DNA of 64,000 nucleotides from Azospirillum rugosum (GTDB lineage: Bacteria > Pseudomonadota > Alphaproteobacteria > Azospirillales > Azospirillaceae), in assembly GCF_017876155.1 (NCBI RefSeq), contig NZ_JAGINP010000001.1, forward strand, positions 558,001-622,000, written 5' to 3'. The notes under the pieces were generated by a model. The model was not told where the DNA came from. It ran no database searches and saw only the letters and a program-made list of their open reading frames with translations. Position 1 is the stretch's first letter, and every line of letters starts with the position of its first letter. Positions 36,505-44,442 of this stretch are shown piece after piece. A program made the translations under genes and the position numbers.

Positions 36505-36867
36505 ATGCCACGCGCCCGCGCACTCGCCCCCCTCGCGCTGCTGCCCGCCGCCGTCCTGGCGGCCGGCCCCGCTGCGGCGCACCATGGCTGGGGCGGCTAC
36601 GACTCCGGCCAGCTGTTGACCTTGACCGGCACCGTCCGGCAGGCCGCCGCCCAGAATCCGCACGCCATGCTCAACCTGGAGGCCGACGGCAAGGTCTGGC
36701 ACGTGGTGCTGGCGCCGCCCGGCCGCATGAGCACGCGCGGCCTTCCCGCGGACACGATCAAGGTCGGGCAATCCGTGACGGTCGTCGGCTATCCCGCCAA
36801 GGCCGACCCTGCCGAAATGCGGGCCGAGCGCATCACCGCCGGCGACCGGACGATCGAGCTGCGCTGA
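36505..36867 (+). CDS. DUF6152 family exported protein
   Basis: A 120-residue protein with a signal peptide (LLPAAVLAAGPAAA, then HHGWGGYDS). The AHHGW start of the mature form, LTGTVRQAAAQNPHAMLNLE and VTVVGYPAKADPAEMRAERI match the DUF6152 family of small beta-rich periplasmic proteins. The ATG has GGGAGAGG upstream. It is followed after 6 bp by a membrane protein gene, so the two are co-transcribed. Function is unknown. Confidence 0.85.
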   Translation: MPRARALAPLALLPAAVLAAGPAAAHHGWGGYDSGQLLTLTGTVRQAAAQNPHAMLNLEADGKVWHVVLAPPGRMSTRGLPADTIKVGQSVTVVGYPAKADPAEMRAERITAGDRTIELR

Positions 36868-36873
36868 CGGATC

Positions 36874-37380
36874 ATGGATCACGACCAGGGTCCGGTGGGG
36901 AGCGGCTGGCTGGTGGCGCTGGAAACGTCCGGCCTCGGCGACGCCATGCGCCAGTCGGTCTGGCTCTATCCGCTGGTCGAGGTTCTGCACATCCTCGGAT
37001 TCGCCCTGCTCGTCGGATCGATCCTGGCCTTCGACCTGCGCCTGCTGGGAGTCCGCGCCCCCCTTCTGCCGGCGGAGGCGCTGGCCCGTCTTCTTCTTCC
37101 CGTGGCGGTGACCGGCTTCGCGCTGGCCGTCCCCACGGGACTTCTCCTCTTCACGACGGAGGCGACGTCGCTCGTCCGCAACGGCATGTTCCTGGCGAAG
37201 ATGGCGCTGCTCGCCCTGGCGCTCGTCAACATCGTACTGTTTCACAAGGGCGCCGGCCGCCGGATGGCCGCCTGGGGCGTCGCCGACCGTCCGCCACCCG
37301 CCGCGCGTTTCGCCGGGGCGGCGTCGCTCGGCCTGTGGGTCGCCGTTCTGGTCTGCGGCCGCCTCATCGCCTACGTATAA
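36874..37380 (+). CDS. Small integral membrane protein
   Basis: A 168-residue protein with four likely membrane helices (around 30-50, 68-90, 105-125, 145-165). LYPLVEVLHILGFALLVGSI carries a His in the first helix, as in DUF2214 and DUF6644 type membrane proteins, some of which bind heme. The start is 6 bp after the DUF6152 gene. The pairing of a DUF6152 protein with such a membrane protein is recurrent in proteobacteria, but I cannot give a function. Confidence 0.8.
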   Translation: MDHDQGPVGSGWLVALETSGLGDAMRQSVWLYPLVEVLHILGFALLVGSILAFDLRLLGVRAPLLPAEALARLLLPVAVTGFALAVPTGLLLFTTEATSLVRNGMFLAKMALLALALVNIVLFHKGAGRRMAAWGVADRPPPAARFAGAASLGLWVAVLVCGRLIAYV

Positions 37381-37464
37381 TCGCAGGCGTATGATCGCCG
37401 GCCTGTGATTGGGGCTGCTGGGGGCGCTTGCGACCGCAACACGCCGCTCCTATAGTCCCGGCCC

Positions 37465-38427
37465 ATGACCGGAACGCCCCACAGCAGCACGATCTTCCCG
37501 CACCGCCACCTCCTTGGCATCGAGGGGCTGACGGCCGGCGAGATCACCACGATCCTCGACCTCGCCAACGGCTACGTCGAGCAGAACCGCCAGCCCTCGA
37601 AGAAGTCGTCGCTCCTGGACGGGCGCACGATCGTGAACCTCTTCTTCGAGAACTCGACCCGCACCCGCACCAGCTTCGAGCTGGCCGGCAAGCGGCTCGG
37701 CGCCGACGTGATCAACATGTCGTCGGACGGCAGCTCGGTGAAGAAGGGCGAGACGCTGATCGACACGGCGATGACGCTGAACGCCATGCACCTGGACGCG
37801 CTGGTCGTTCGCCACGCCGACTCGGGCGCGGTGAAGCTGCTGGCCGACAAGGTCAACTGCTCGGTCATCAACGCCGGCGACGGCCACCACGAGCACCCGA
37901 CGCAGGGGCTGCTGGACGCGCTGGCGATCCGCCGCCGCCTGGGCCATCTGGAGGGGCTGATCGTGGCGATCTGCGGCGACATCCTGCACAGCCGCGTGGC
38001 GCGCTCCAACATCCACCTGCTGAACGCCATGGGCGCCCGCGTCCGCGTCGTCGCCCCGCCGACCCTGATTCCCTCGCAGATCGACCGGCTGGGCGTGGAG
38101 GTGCACCATTCCATGGCGACCGGCCTGAAGGACGCCGACGTGGTGATGATGCTGCGCCTCCAGACGGAGCGGATGAGCGGCCAGTACGTCCCCTCCACGC
38201 GCGAGTACTTCTACTTCTACGGCCTGGACTACGAGAAGCTGTCGGTCGCCAAGCCGCACGCGGTGGTCATGCACCCCGGCCCGATGAACCGCGGCGTGGA
38301 GATCGATTCGGAGGTCGCCGACGACCTCAAGCGCTCCATGATCCTCGACCAGGTGGAGTTAGGCGTTGCCGTCCGCATGGCCGTTCTCGACCTTCTCACC
38401 CGCGACCGCCGGATGTCCAATGCCTAA
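37465..38427 (+). CDS. pyrB: Aspartate carbamoyltransferase catalytic subunit
   Basis: A 320-residue enzyme that condenses aspartate and carbamoyl phosphate in pyrimidine synthesis. The carbamoyl-phosphate motif [20 protein letters not shown] and the [13 protein letters not shown] segment are intact, as is [11 protein letters not shown] for aspartate binding. No pyrI gene is adjacent. pyrC overlaps its 3' end by eight bases, and in many bacteria the dihydroorotase-like partner forms a complex with PyrB. Length is usual. Confidence 0.97.
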   Translation: MTGTPHSSTIFPHRHLLGIEGLTAGEITTILDLANGYVEQNRQPSKKSSLLDGRTIVNLFFENSTRTRTSFELAGKRLGADVINMSSDGSSVKKGETLIDTAMTLNAMHLDALVVRHADSGAVKLLADKVNCSVINAGDGHHEHPTQGLLDALAIRRRLGHLEGLIVAICGDILHSRVARSNIHLLNAMGARVRVVAPPTLIPSQIDRLGVEVHHSMATGLKDADVVMMLRLQTERMSGQYVPSTREYFYFYGLDYEKLSVAKPHAVVMHPGPMNRGVEIDSEVADDLKRSMILDQVELGVAVRMAVLDLLTRDRRMSNA

Positions 38428-39715
38428 CCGCATCGCCTACCGCAACGCCCGCCTGCTCGACCCCGCCAGCGGCCTGGACCAGACCGGCACGCTGCTGACC
38501 GAGGGCGCGAAGATCGCCGACTTCGGCCCGTCGCTGTTCAACGACGGCGTGCCGGAGGGCATCGAGACGGTCGACCTGCGCGGCCAGTGCCTCGCCCCCG
38601 GCCTCGTCGACATGCGCGTCCTGATCGGGGAGCCCGGCGAGGAGGAAAAGGACACCATCAAGAGCGCGTCGCGCGCCGCGGTGGCCGGCGGCATCACCGC
38701 CATGGTCCTGCTGCCCAACACCGACCCGGTCACCGACGAGGTGGCGAGCCTGGAGTTCATCGCGCGCCGCGCCCGCGAGGTGCGCCTCGTCAAGGTCTTC
38801 GCCTACGCCGCCGCCACCCGCGGCACCGACGGCAACGAGATCACCGAGATGGGCCTGCTGGCCCGCGCCGGGGCCGTGGCCTTCACCGACGGCACCAAGG
38901 CGATCACCAGCGCCAAGGCGATGCGCCGCGCGCTCAGCTACGCCAAGACCTTCGACAAGCTGATCGTGCAGCACCCGGAGGAGCCGAGCCTCGCCAGCGG
39001 CGGCATGATGAATTCGGGCGAGCGCGCCACCCGCCTCGGCCTCGTCGGCATCCCGCGGGAGGCCGAGATCATCATGATCGAGCGCGACCTGCGCCTGCTC
39101 GAACTCTCCGGCGGCCGCCTGCACTTCGCCCACGTCAGCACGGGCGAGTCGGTCGACCTGATCCGCCGCGCCAAGGCGCGCGGGCTGAAGGTCACCTGCG
39201 ACACCGCCCCGCATTACTTCGCCCTGACGGAGACGGACGTCGGCGACTACCGCACCTTCGCCAAGGTCTCCCCGCCGCTGCGCGGCGAGATGGACCGCCG
39301 CGCGATTGTGGAGGGCCTGGCCGACGGCACCATCGACGCCATCGCGTCCGACCACACGCCGCAGGACCAGGACCAGAAGCGCCTGCCCTTCGCCCAGGCC
39401 GCCTTCGGCGTGATCGGGCTGGAAACGCTGTTCCCCCTGACGCTGGAGCTGGTGCACAAGGGCGCCATGCCGCTGCTGAAGGCGCTGGCCTGCGTGACGG
39501 TGAAGCCCGCGGAAATCCTGGGCCTCCCGCTCGGCCGCATCGCCGTGGGGGCGCCCGCCGACCTCGTCGCCTTCGACCTCGACGTGCCGTGGCAGGTGGA
39601 CGTGGAAACCTTCAAGTCCAAGTCGAAGAACAGCCCCTTCGAGGACCGCCCCGTGCAGGGCCGCCCCCTGCGCACCATCGTGGACGGCCGCCCCGTCTGG
39701 CAGTTCGAGGGCTGA
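38420..39715 (+). CDS. pyrC: Dihydroorotase-like protein lacking the first metal-binding HxH
   Basis: A 431-residue amidohydrolase of the PyrC family. The fold is clear: [51 protein letters not shown] and [17 protein letters not shown]. However, where active dihydroorotases have D-x-H-x-H, this sequence has D64-M-R66-V-L68. The histidines that bind the alpha metal are therefore absent. Non-catalytic PyrC' partners of PyrB are known in Pseudomonas and would fit. Overlap with pyrB supports co-translation and complex formation. An active PyrC would then be encoded elsewhere. Confidence 0.88.
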   Translation: MPNRIAYRNARLLDPASGLDQTGTLLTEGAKIADFGPSLFNDGVPEGIETVDLRGQCLAPGLVDMRVLIGEPGEEEKDTIKSASRAAVAGGITAMVLLPNTDPVTDEVASLEFIARRAREVRLVKVFAYAAATRGTDGNEITEMGLLARAGAVAFTDGTKAITSAKAMRRALSYAKTFDKLIVQHPEEPSLASGGMMNSGERATRLGLVGIPREAEIIMIERDLRLLELSGGRLHFAHVSTGESVDLIRRAKARGLKVTCDTAPHYFALTETDVGDYRTFAKVSPPLRGEMDRRAIVEGLADGTIDAIASDHTPQDQDQKRLPFAQAAFGVIGLETLFPLTLELVHKGAMPLLKALACVTVKPAEILGLPLGRIAVGAPADLVAFDLDVPWQVDVETFKSKSKNSPFEDRPVQGRPLRTIVDGRPVWQFEG

Positions 39716-39719
39716 CGCG

Positions 39720-40328
39720 GTGACGCTGCCTGTTTCTACGTTGGTCATCTCGGCCCTGCTCGGCTACCTGCTGGGCTCGATCCCCTTCGGCCTGGTGCTG
39801 ACGCGCTTGGCCGGCCTGGGCGACATCCGCAAGATCGGCTCCGGCAACATCGGCGCCACCAACGTGCTGCGCACCGGCAACAAGCCGCTGGCCGCCGCGA
39901 CCCTGATCCTCGACAGCGGCAAGGGGGCCATCGCCACCCTGCTCGCGCTCGCCTTCTTCGGCCCGGAAGCCGCCATCATCGCCGGCGGCGCCTCCATGCT
40001 CGGCCACACCTTCCCGGTCTGGCTGGGCTTCAAGGGCGGCAAGGGCGTCGCGACCGCCCTGGGCGTGTTGCTGGCCGTGTCCTGGCCGGTCGGCGTCATC
40101 GCCTGCGCGACGTGGCTGGCGATGGCCTTCCTGTTCAAGATCTCCTCCCTCTCCGCCCTCACCGCGCTGGGCCTCAGCCCCATCTTCGGCTGGTTCTTCG
40201 GCGGCCCGCTGGTGGCGGGCCTGTGCCTCTTCATCGCGGCGTTGGTCTACGTCCGCCACGCCGCGAACATCCGCCGCCTGCTGAAGGGCGAGGAGCCGAA
40301 GATCAGCTTCGGGAAGAAGAAGGCGTGA
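39720..40328 (+). CDS. plsY: Glycerol-3-phosphate acyltransferase PlsY
   Basis: A 202-residue membrane enzyme that transfers an acyl group from acyl-phosphate to glycerol 3-phosphate. The three PlsY motifs are visible: IRKIGSGNIGATNVLRTG, GGASMLGHTFPVWLGFKGGKGVAT and HAANIRRLLKGEE. About five membrane helices are present. A GTG at 39720 is the start, 4 bp after the pyrC stop. It ends the pyrB-pyrC-plsY group, and the AT-rich insertion begins immediately after. Confidence 0.95.
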   Translation: MTLPVSTLVISALLGYLLGSIPFGLVLTRLAGLGDIRKIGSGNIGATNVLRTGNKPLAAATLILDSGKGAIATLLALAFFGPEAAIIAGGASMLGHTFPVWLGFKGGKGVATALGVLLAVSWPVGVIACATWLAMAFLFKISSLSALTALGLSPIFGWFFGGPLVAGLCLFIAALVYVRHAANIRRLLKGEEPKISFGKKKA

Positions 40329-40481
40329 TCTACGTCCACGTTGCTACCAGTAGCCCACACTCCACCCTACAAGCCTGAACGTTAATGCGAGTTTATTGAA
40401 ATTTTTTGGAACGTTTGATATTTTTCTCCCTTGCCTGTCTCGCTTTTTCGCCTCGCCTAGCTTTCGAATATAGGTTGCACA

Positions 40482-41774
40482 ATGAATAACGATGCAAGCT
40501 CAGAAGACATAAAATCACTTGATTTGTTATTAAGCGGGATAAAAGCAGGAATTGAACACGACCTTTATTCGCACCGGAAGGCAAGAGAGAGCTATTGGAA
40601 TAGTATATCTCGGCTTCTTCTTAAGATTGAGGCCGCGGACATATCATTGCGTTACGGATTTATGTTTCCAATATCAGAGGATGGCTACAGTCCATTAAGA
40701 GAAATAGAAGAAAGATTTAGTGATATTTTTTGCGATGAGTTTTTTGTGGAGTTCGCGGGCAAATGCCGCTTCTACGGAAGCCGTCCTCTTTCCAAGAAAG
40801 AATTCATCAAATTACGAAACTTCGAAGGCGCAAGGCTGTCTACAGTACTTGACGCTTCGAAGGTTTGTATGAAAATAATCGTCAGGCTTTTAACGGTAGA
40901 GTCTCAAGTACACGATGAAAATAACCTCAAAAATCTGAGGAGAATGCTGCCTCCTCAGAAAATTGCTCCCGTGCAATTTGATTTCCAATCGGGGCGCCTT
41001 GTTCTATTACGCACACGGAACTCTTTTGAATCGGACGATTATAATAACATCGCTAGCGCAAAAGAGGCCATTGTCGCGCAGGGCGAAAGGATACAGGAGT
41101 ATCTCAAGCAATCGAATTGCGACCGCCGTCTAATCGAGACTTTTTCTATTCTCCAAGAACAACTGACTTTGGACGACAATATAATAAAACTGGCACTAAC
41201 GAACATTACTTGCGATATCATGCGAAGCGCATGCGAGCCAGAATTGAGTGAGTCAGTAAATTCTATGATACTATCGCACACGAGAAGCATAGAAATGTTT
41301 GCGGCCCAATTTCCAGATTGGAGGCGGTTCGTCGAGCATGCCGCTATAGTCAGCATTGACCAGGCCGACATTAATCGCATTAGTGAAGCAACAAATAATC
41401 TGATTAAAGATCTTGCTTCAAGGCATGATTACGTTGACCCTGAAATCCCAAATACCTTCTCCCAATTAAACGAACTACTCAGAGCCCCAAGCTCAGCTGG
41501 GAAAAGGGCTGCATTTGCCGTCTTACGGAGCATCGAGAATCTCATAAGTAAGGTGTTTTCATTAGGCGCTGATTTTTTTGATCAAACCGCCCAAAAGACC
41601 GTTGACGGGCTTTCTACCGCCGTTTCAAAGGCCATCATTGTAGGCCTGTTAACTGCGGCACTCGGTGGCGCGGCGCAAGTTACCCCAGTGGCTGCCAAGA
41701 TCAACGAGATGACTTGGCTTAAGAACGCCGCCGAATTAGTCCAGAAGCAGATTGACAGAATGTTAATGGAGTAA
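40482..41774 (+). CDS. Unrecognised AT-rich 430-residue protein (probable acquired gene)
   Basis: Beginning MNNDASSEDIKSLDLLLSGI, this 430-residue protein has no family I can name. Codons use A and T in third positions and include ATA, AGA and TTA, unlike all neighbours. The protein is mainly helical; residues 355-410 hold a helix FFDQTAQKTVDGLSTAVSKA then a hydrophobic segment IIVGLLTAALGGAAQ, suggesting a single membrane anchor or pore-forming helix near the C-terminus. AGG lies before the ATG at 40482. It is between plsY and dprA, genes normally close together. Acquisition by transfer is likely; a role in defence or conflict is possible but unproven. Confidence 0.85.
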   Translation: MNNDASSEDIKSLDLLLSGIKAGIEHDLYSHRKARESYWNSISRLLLKIEAADISLRYGFMFPISEDGYSPLREIEERFSDIFCDEFFVEFAGKCRFYGSRPLSKKEFIKLRNFEGARLSTVLDASKVCMKIIVRLLTVESQVHDENNLKNLRRMLPPQKIAPVQFDFQSGRLVLLRTRNSFESDDYNNIASAKEAIVAQGERIQEYLKQSNCDRRLIETFSILQEQLTLDDNIIKLALTNITCDIMRSACEPELSESVNSMILSHTRSIEMFAAQFPDWRRFVEHAAIVSIDQADINRISEATNNLIKDLASRHDYVDPEIPNTFSQLNELLRAPSSAGKRAAFAVLRSIENLISKVFSLGADFFDQTAQKTVDGLSTAVSKAIIVGLLTAALGGAAQVTPVAAKINEMTWLKNAAELVQKQIDRMLME

Positions 41775-41876
41775 GCCGATGACTCCAGCACACTCGAGGT
41801 TGACGACGGCAAAAAGCGCACTACGACAATTAGCTCCGAACAACTGAATTCTTGCTTTTCTATTTTGAAGTTATTT

Positions 41877-41954
41877 CGGTTGGGTGCAGAGAAACCCAGA
41901 ATCATCCATGTCGCGACGTGTGTTCGGTTACGCTACGCTCCACCCAACCTACGG
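41877..41954. repeat. Degraded copy of the GTTGGGTGGAGCG inverted repeat
   Basis: The left arm CGGTTGGGTGCAGAGAAACCC (41877 onward) and right arm TTACGCTACGCTCCACCC followed by AACCTACGG are related to the near-perfect inverted repeat at 1237-1322. The right arm is well conserved and the left arm has decayed. It lies at the junction between the AT-rich gene and the DUF6326 gene. The region 41775-41992 holds no gene that I can see apart from this element. Confidence 0.7.
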
Positions 41955-41992
41955 CGCTTCCTATTTCTCGGCCAATCCACAGGGCGGACACA

Positions 41993-42448
41993 ATGGACAG
42001 CATCACAAACGCCACAGGGGCACCAACCGAAGGCAAGCGATTATCCCTCCTGTGGGTCTTCGCGATGCTCAACTACTTATACTGCGACATTGTGACCCTC
42101 ATGGATCCAAACCTGCTGAAGCAATTTCTCAGCGGGACCGTCGAAGGCATGCAAATCGACCAGATGTTTCTGCTCGTCGCCTCGGTGCTGATGGAAATCC
42201 CCATCGTCATGGTCCTACTGTCGCGCGTGCTGACGCACCGGGCCAATCGTCTGGCGAACATCATAGCCGGCGCGATCATGACCGCCGTGCAGCTCGCAAC
42301 GCTGCTCTCCGGCACGCCCACCCCCTATTACGTCTTCTTCAGCATCGTCGAAATCGCGACCACCCTGTTCATCGTCCAATACGCTTGGCGCTGGACCGCG
42401 CCGCAATCGGACCAGAGCGATCGCGGAGTCCAGCCTTCGCGCGCGTGA
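41993..42448 (+). CDS. DUF6326 family membrane protein
   Basis: A 151-residue protein with four likely membrane helices (about 20-38, 58-78, 87-108, 115-138). LLWVFAMLNYLYCDIVTLMD and VEGMQIDQMFLLVASVLMEI are typical of DUF6326 proteins. Function is unknown. The ATG follows AGGGCGG. Codon use is closer to the host than that of the preceding gene, yet lower in GC than the chromosome around it. Its stop is near a short hairpin ATGGCCT-C-AGGCCAT at 42450-42464. Confidence 0.82.
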   Translation: MDSITNATGAPTEGKRLSLLWVFAMLNYLYCDIVTLMDPNLLKQFLSGTVEGMQIDQMFLLVASVLMEIPIVMVLLSRVLTHRANRLANIIAGAIMTAVQLATLLSGTPTPYYVFFSIVEIATTLFIVQYAWRWTAPQSDQSDRGVQPSRA

Positions 42449-42479
42449 TATGGCCTCAGGCCATCAGCCAACCTATGGC

Positions 42480-42929
42480 TCAGCTTGAACTCTCCGCGTC
42501 CGGCCAGAACTCGTCATTCATAAGCTCACGGAACGACCAGGGGCATTCCGCTGGAAAGATTTTCCGCGATAGCCCAGTTTCCCTTTCCGCCTCAATCGAT
42601 GCGAGCCGGTATGCGTCGCTGATGGCTTCGTCCAGTTTGGACTTGAGGCTCGGATTGTCGGCCAAATGACTGCCCAGCCGATACCGCTGCTCCTCAACAC
42701 TGAGCCGCCAACTATTCCCACGCAGACCCGGCTGGAACTGCCACTTCAACAAATGCAACAAGAGCACGGCCAAGCGGTTGACGAGTTCGCGCTTCTCGCT
42801 CCGGCCCATGCTCTCGATCTCCTCGGCGATATGCTCAATGTCGGCGGCGTCCAGTTTGCCGGCGCGCAGCAGCGCGGCCTGCTCGTTGGCCCACGCGTAG
42901 AAATCCCGGTCGTAGAGGCTGGTTGCCAT
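42480..42929 (-). CDS. DUF29 domain protein
   Basis: A 149-residue protein: MATSLYDRDFYAWANEQAAL, then IEHIAEEIESMGRSEKRELV and LLLHLLKWQFQPGLRGNSWR, which define the DUF29 family. DUF29 proteins are small helical proteins common in cyanobacteria and alphaproteobacteria, often in many copies and close to mobile DNA. Function is not known. ATG 42929 has GGAG close upstream. It is convergent with the DUF6326 gene. Confidence 0.9.
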   Translation of the reverse strand: MATSLYDRDFYAWANEQAALLRAGKLDAADIEHIAEEIESMGRSEKRELVNRLAVLLLHLLKWQFQPGLRGNSWRLSVEEQRYRLGSHLADNPSLKSKLDEAISDAYRLASIEAERETGLSRKIFPAECPWSFRELMNDEFWPDAESSS

Positions 42930-43157
42930 GTCACTCTCCATCCCGCCACCCCCGCTCGAACACCACCAATCTAGATGATGGTGATGGGCAACGCAGCAAG
43001 AGAGAGGCATTCCAATGCCCCGACGTTCTTGCTTCGTTCAGCCAATCCCGCTACACTTCGCCTCGCCAACACCCGATCTGCGCCCATACCACATCGTCGT
43101 AAATCCGTCGCACCACGTTGCGTTTGTTAACGCCGACGCGCCGATGCGACATGACGC

Positions 43158-43190
43158 GTTTCATGTTTCATAGCGTTTCACGATGTTTCA
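43158..43190. repeat. Four phased GTTTCA repeats upstream of dprA
   Basis: GTTTCA occurs at 43158, 43165, 43175 and 43185. The last three are spaced exactly 10 bp, one helical turn, and the first is 7 bp earlier. They lie 78-110 bp upstream of the dprA start. Such phased direct repeats can bind a protein cooperatively, but the factor is unknown. The remainder of the intergenic region 42930-43267 shows no gene. Confidence 0.6.
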
Positions 43191-43267
43191 TTCGCCGGCC
43201 GGCAGCGGCCCCGCTGCACACGCATGCATGTTGAAAACGACGCAGCGCTGGTTGTACAAAATGGCGC

Positions 43268-44389
43268 ATGACACAACCGCGCCGCACCCTCACCGACGCC
43301 GAACGGTTCGATTGGCTCCGCCTGATCCGGACGGAGAATGTCGGGCCGATCACCTTCCACCGGCTGCTGGAGCGGTACGGCACCGCCCGCGCGGCGCTGG
43401 AGGCGCTGCCCGACCTCGCCAAGCGCGGTGGACGGGCCAAGCCCCTGCGCATCGCCGCCAAGGCCGACGTGGAGCGCGAACTGCTCGCCAACGAGCGCGT
43501 CGGCGCCCGCCTGCTCTGCTCCTGCGAACCGGACTATCCGGAGCCCATGGCGGCGCTGGACGACGCACCGCCGGTCGTCTCGGTGCTCGGCCACGCGCAT
43601 CTGCTGCGGCGGCGCGGGGTCGCCATGGTCGGGGCGCGCAACGCCTCGATGAACGGCAAGACCTTCGCCCAGAGGCTGGCGAAGGAGTTGGGAGAGGCCG
43701 GGCTGCTGGTCGTCTCCGGCCTCGCCCGCGGCATCGACACCGCCGCCCACGCCGGCGCGCTCGGCACCGGGACGGCGGCCGTGGTGGCGGGCGGCGTGGA
43801 CATCGTCTATCCGCCGGAGAACGAGCGGCTCTACCGCGACATAGTGCAGCAGGGCGTGGTGGTGGCGGAGAGCCCGGCCGGCACCACGCCGCAGGCCCGC
43901 CACTTCCCGCGCCGCAACCGGCTGATCTCCGGCCTGTCGCTGGGCGTGCTGGTGGTGGAGGCGGCGCTGCGCTCCGGCTCGCTGATCACCGCCCGGATGG
44001 CGCTGGACCAGGGGCGGGAGGTCATGGCCGTGCCCGGATCGCCGCTGGATCCGCGCTGCCAGGGCACCAACAACCTGCTGCGCCAGGGGGCCGTTCTGGT
44101 GGAAAGCGTGGACGACGTCATCCGGGCGCTGGAAAGCCTGGCACCACCCGCTGTGCGCGAGCGGCAGGGCGACCTGTTCGCGGCGCCGCGCCCCGCGCCG
44201 CCAACCGAGTCGGAGCTGGAACAGGCCCGCACCACCGTCTTGGAAAACCTGTCCCCAAGTCCGGTTGCCATTGACGAACTCGTTCGCGGGTGCCAATTGT
44301 CCGCACCGGTGGTGTTGACCGTCGTGCTGGAACTTGAGCTTGCGGGCCGGGTCCAGCGCCAGCCGGGGAATCAGGTGAACCTGATCTGA
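43268..44389 (+). CDS. dprA: DNA-processing protein DprA
   Basis: A 373-residue protein that loads RecA on single-stranded DNA during natural transformation. The Rossmann-like core shows AMVGARNASMNGKTFAQRLA, VVSGLARGIDTAAHAGAL, TAAVVAGGVDIVYPPEN and RHFPRRNRLISGLSLG, all diagnostic, plus QGTNNLLRQGAVLVESVDDV. A C-terminal winged-helix (about 310-373, SPSPVAIDELVRGC) is present, typical of alphaproteobacterial forms. The start at 43268 follows a weak purine stretch. It is followed by topA after 53 bp. Confidence 0.95.
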   Translation: MTQPRRTLTDAERFDWLRLIRTENVGPITFHRLLERYGTARAALEALPDLAKRGGRAKPLRIAAKADVERELLANERVGARLLCSCEPDYPEPMAALDDAPPVVSVLGHAHLLRRRGVAMVGARNASMNGKTFAQRLAKELGEAGLLVVSGLARGIDTAAHAGALGTGTAAVVAGGVDIVYPPENERLYRDIVQQGVVVAESPAGTTPQARHFPRRNRLISGLSLGVLVVEAALRSGSLITARMALDQGREVMAVPGSPLDPRCQGTNNLLRQGAVLVESVDDVIRALESLAPPAVRERQGDLFAAPRPAPPTESELEQARTTVLENLSPSPVAIDELVRGCQLSAPVVLTVVLELELAGRVQRQPGNQVNLI

Positions 44390-44442
44390 TCCCGGTCCGC
44401 ACCGCCGTTTGTGGGCAAAGGCACTATCAGGGGCGCGGACTC

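Noticed and set aside
40340..43260. Considered as a prophage, integrative element or insertion sequence
   Set aside because: No integrase, transposase, phage structural gene, flanking tRNA or direct target duplication could be seen.
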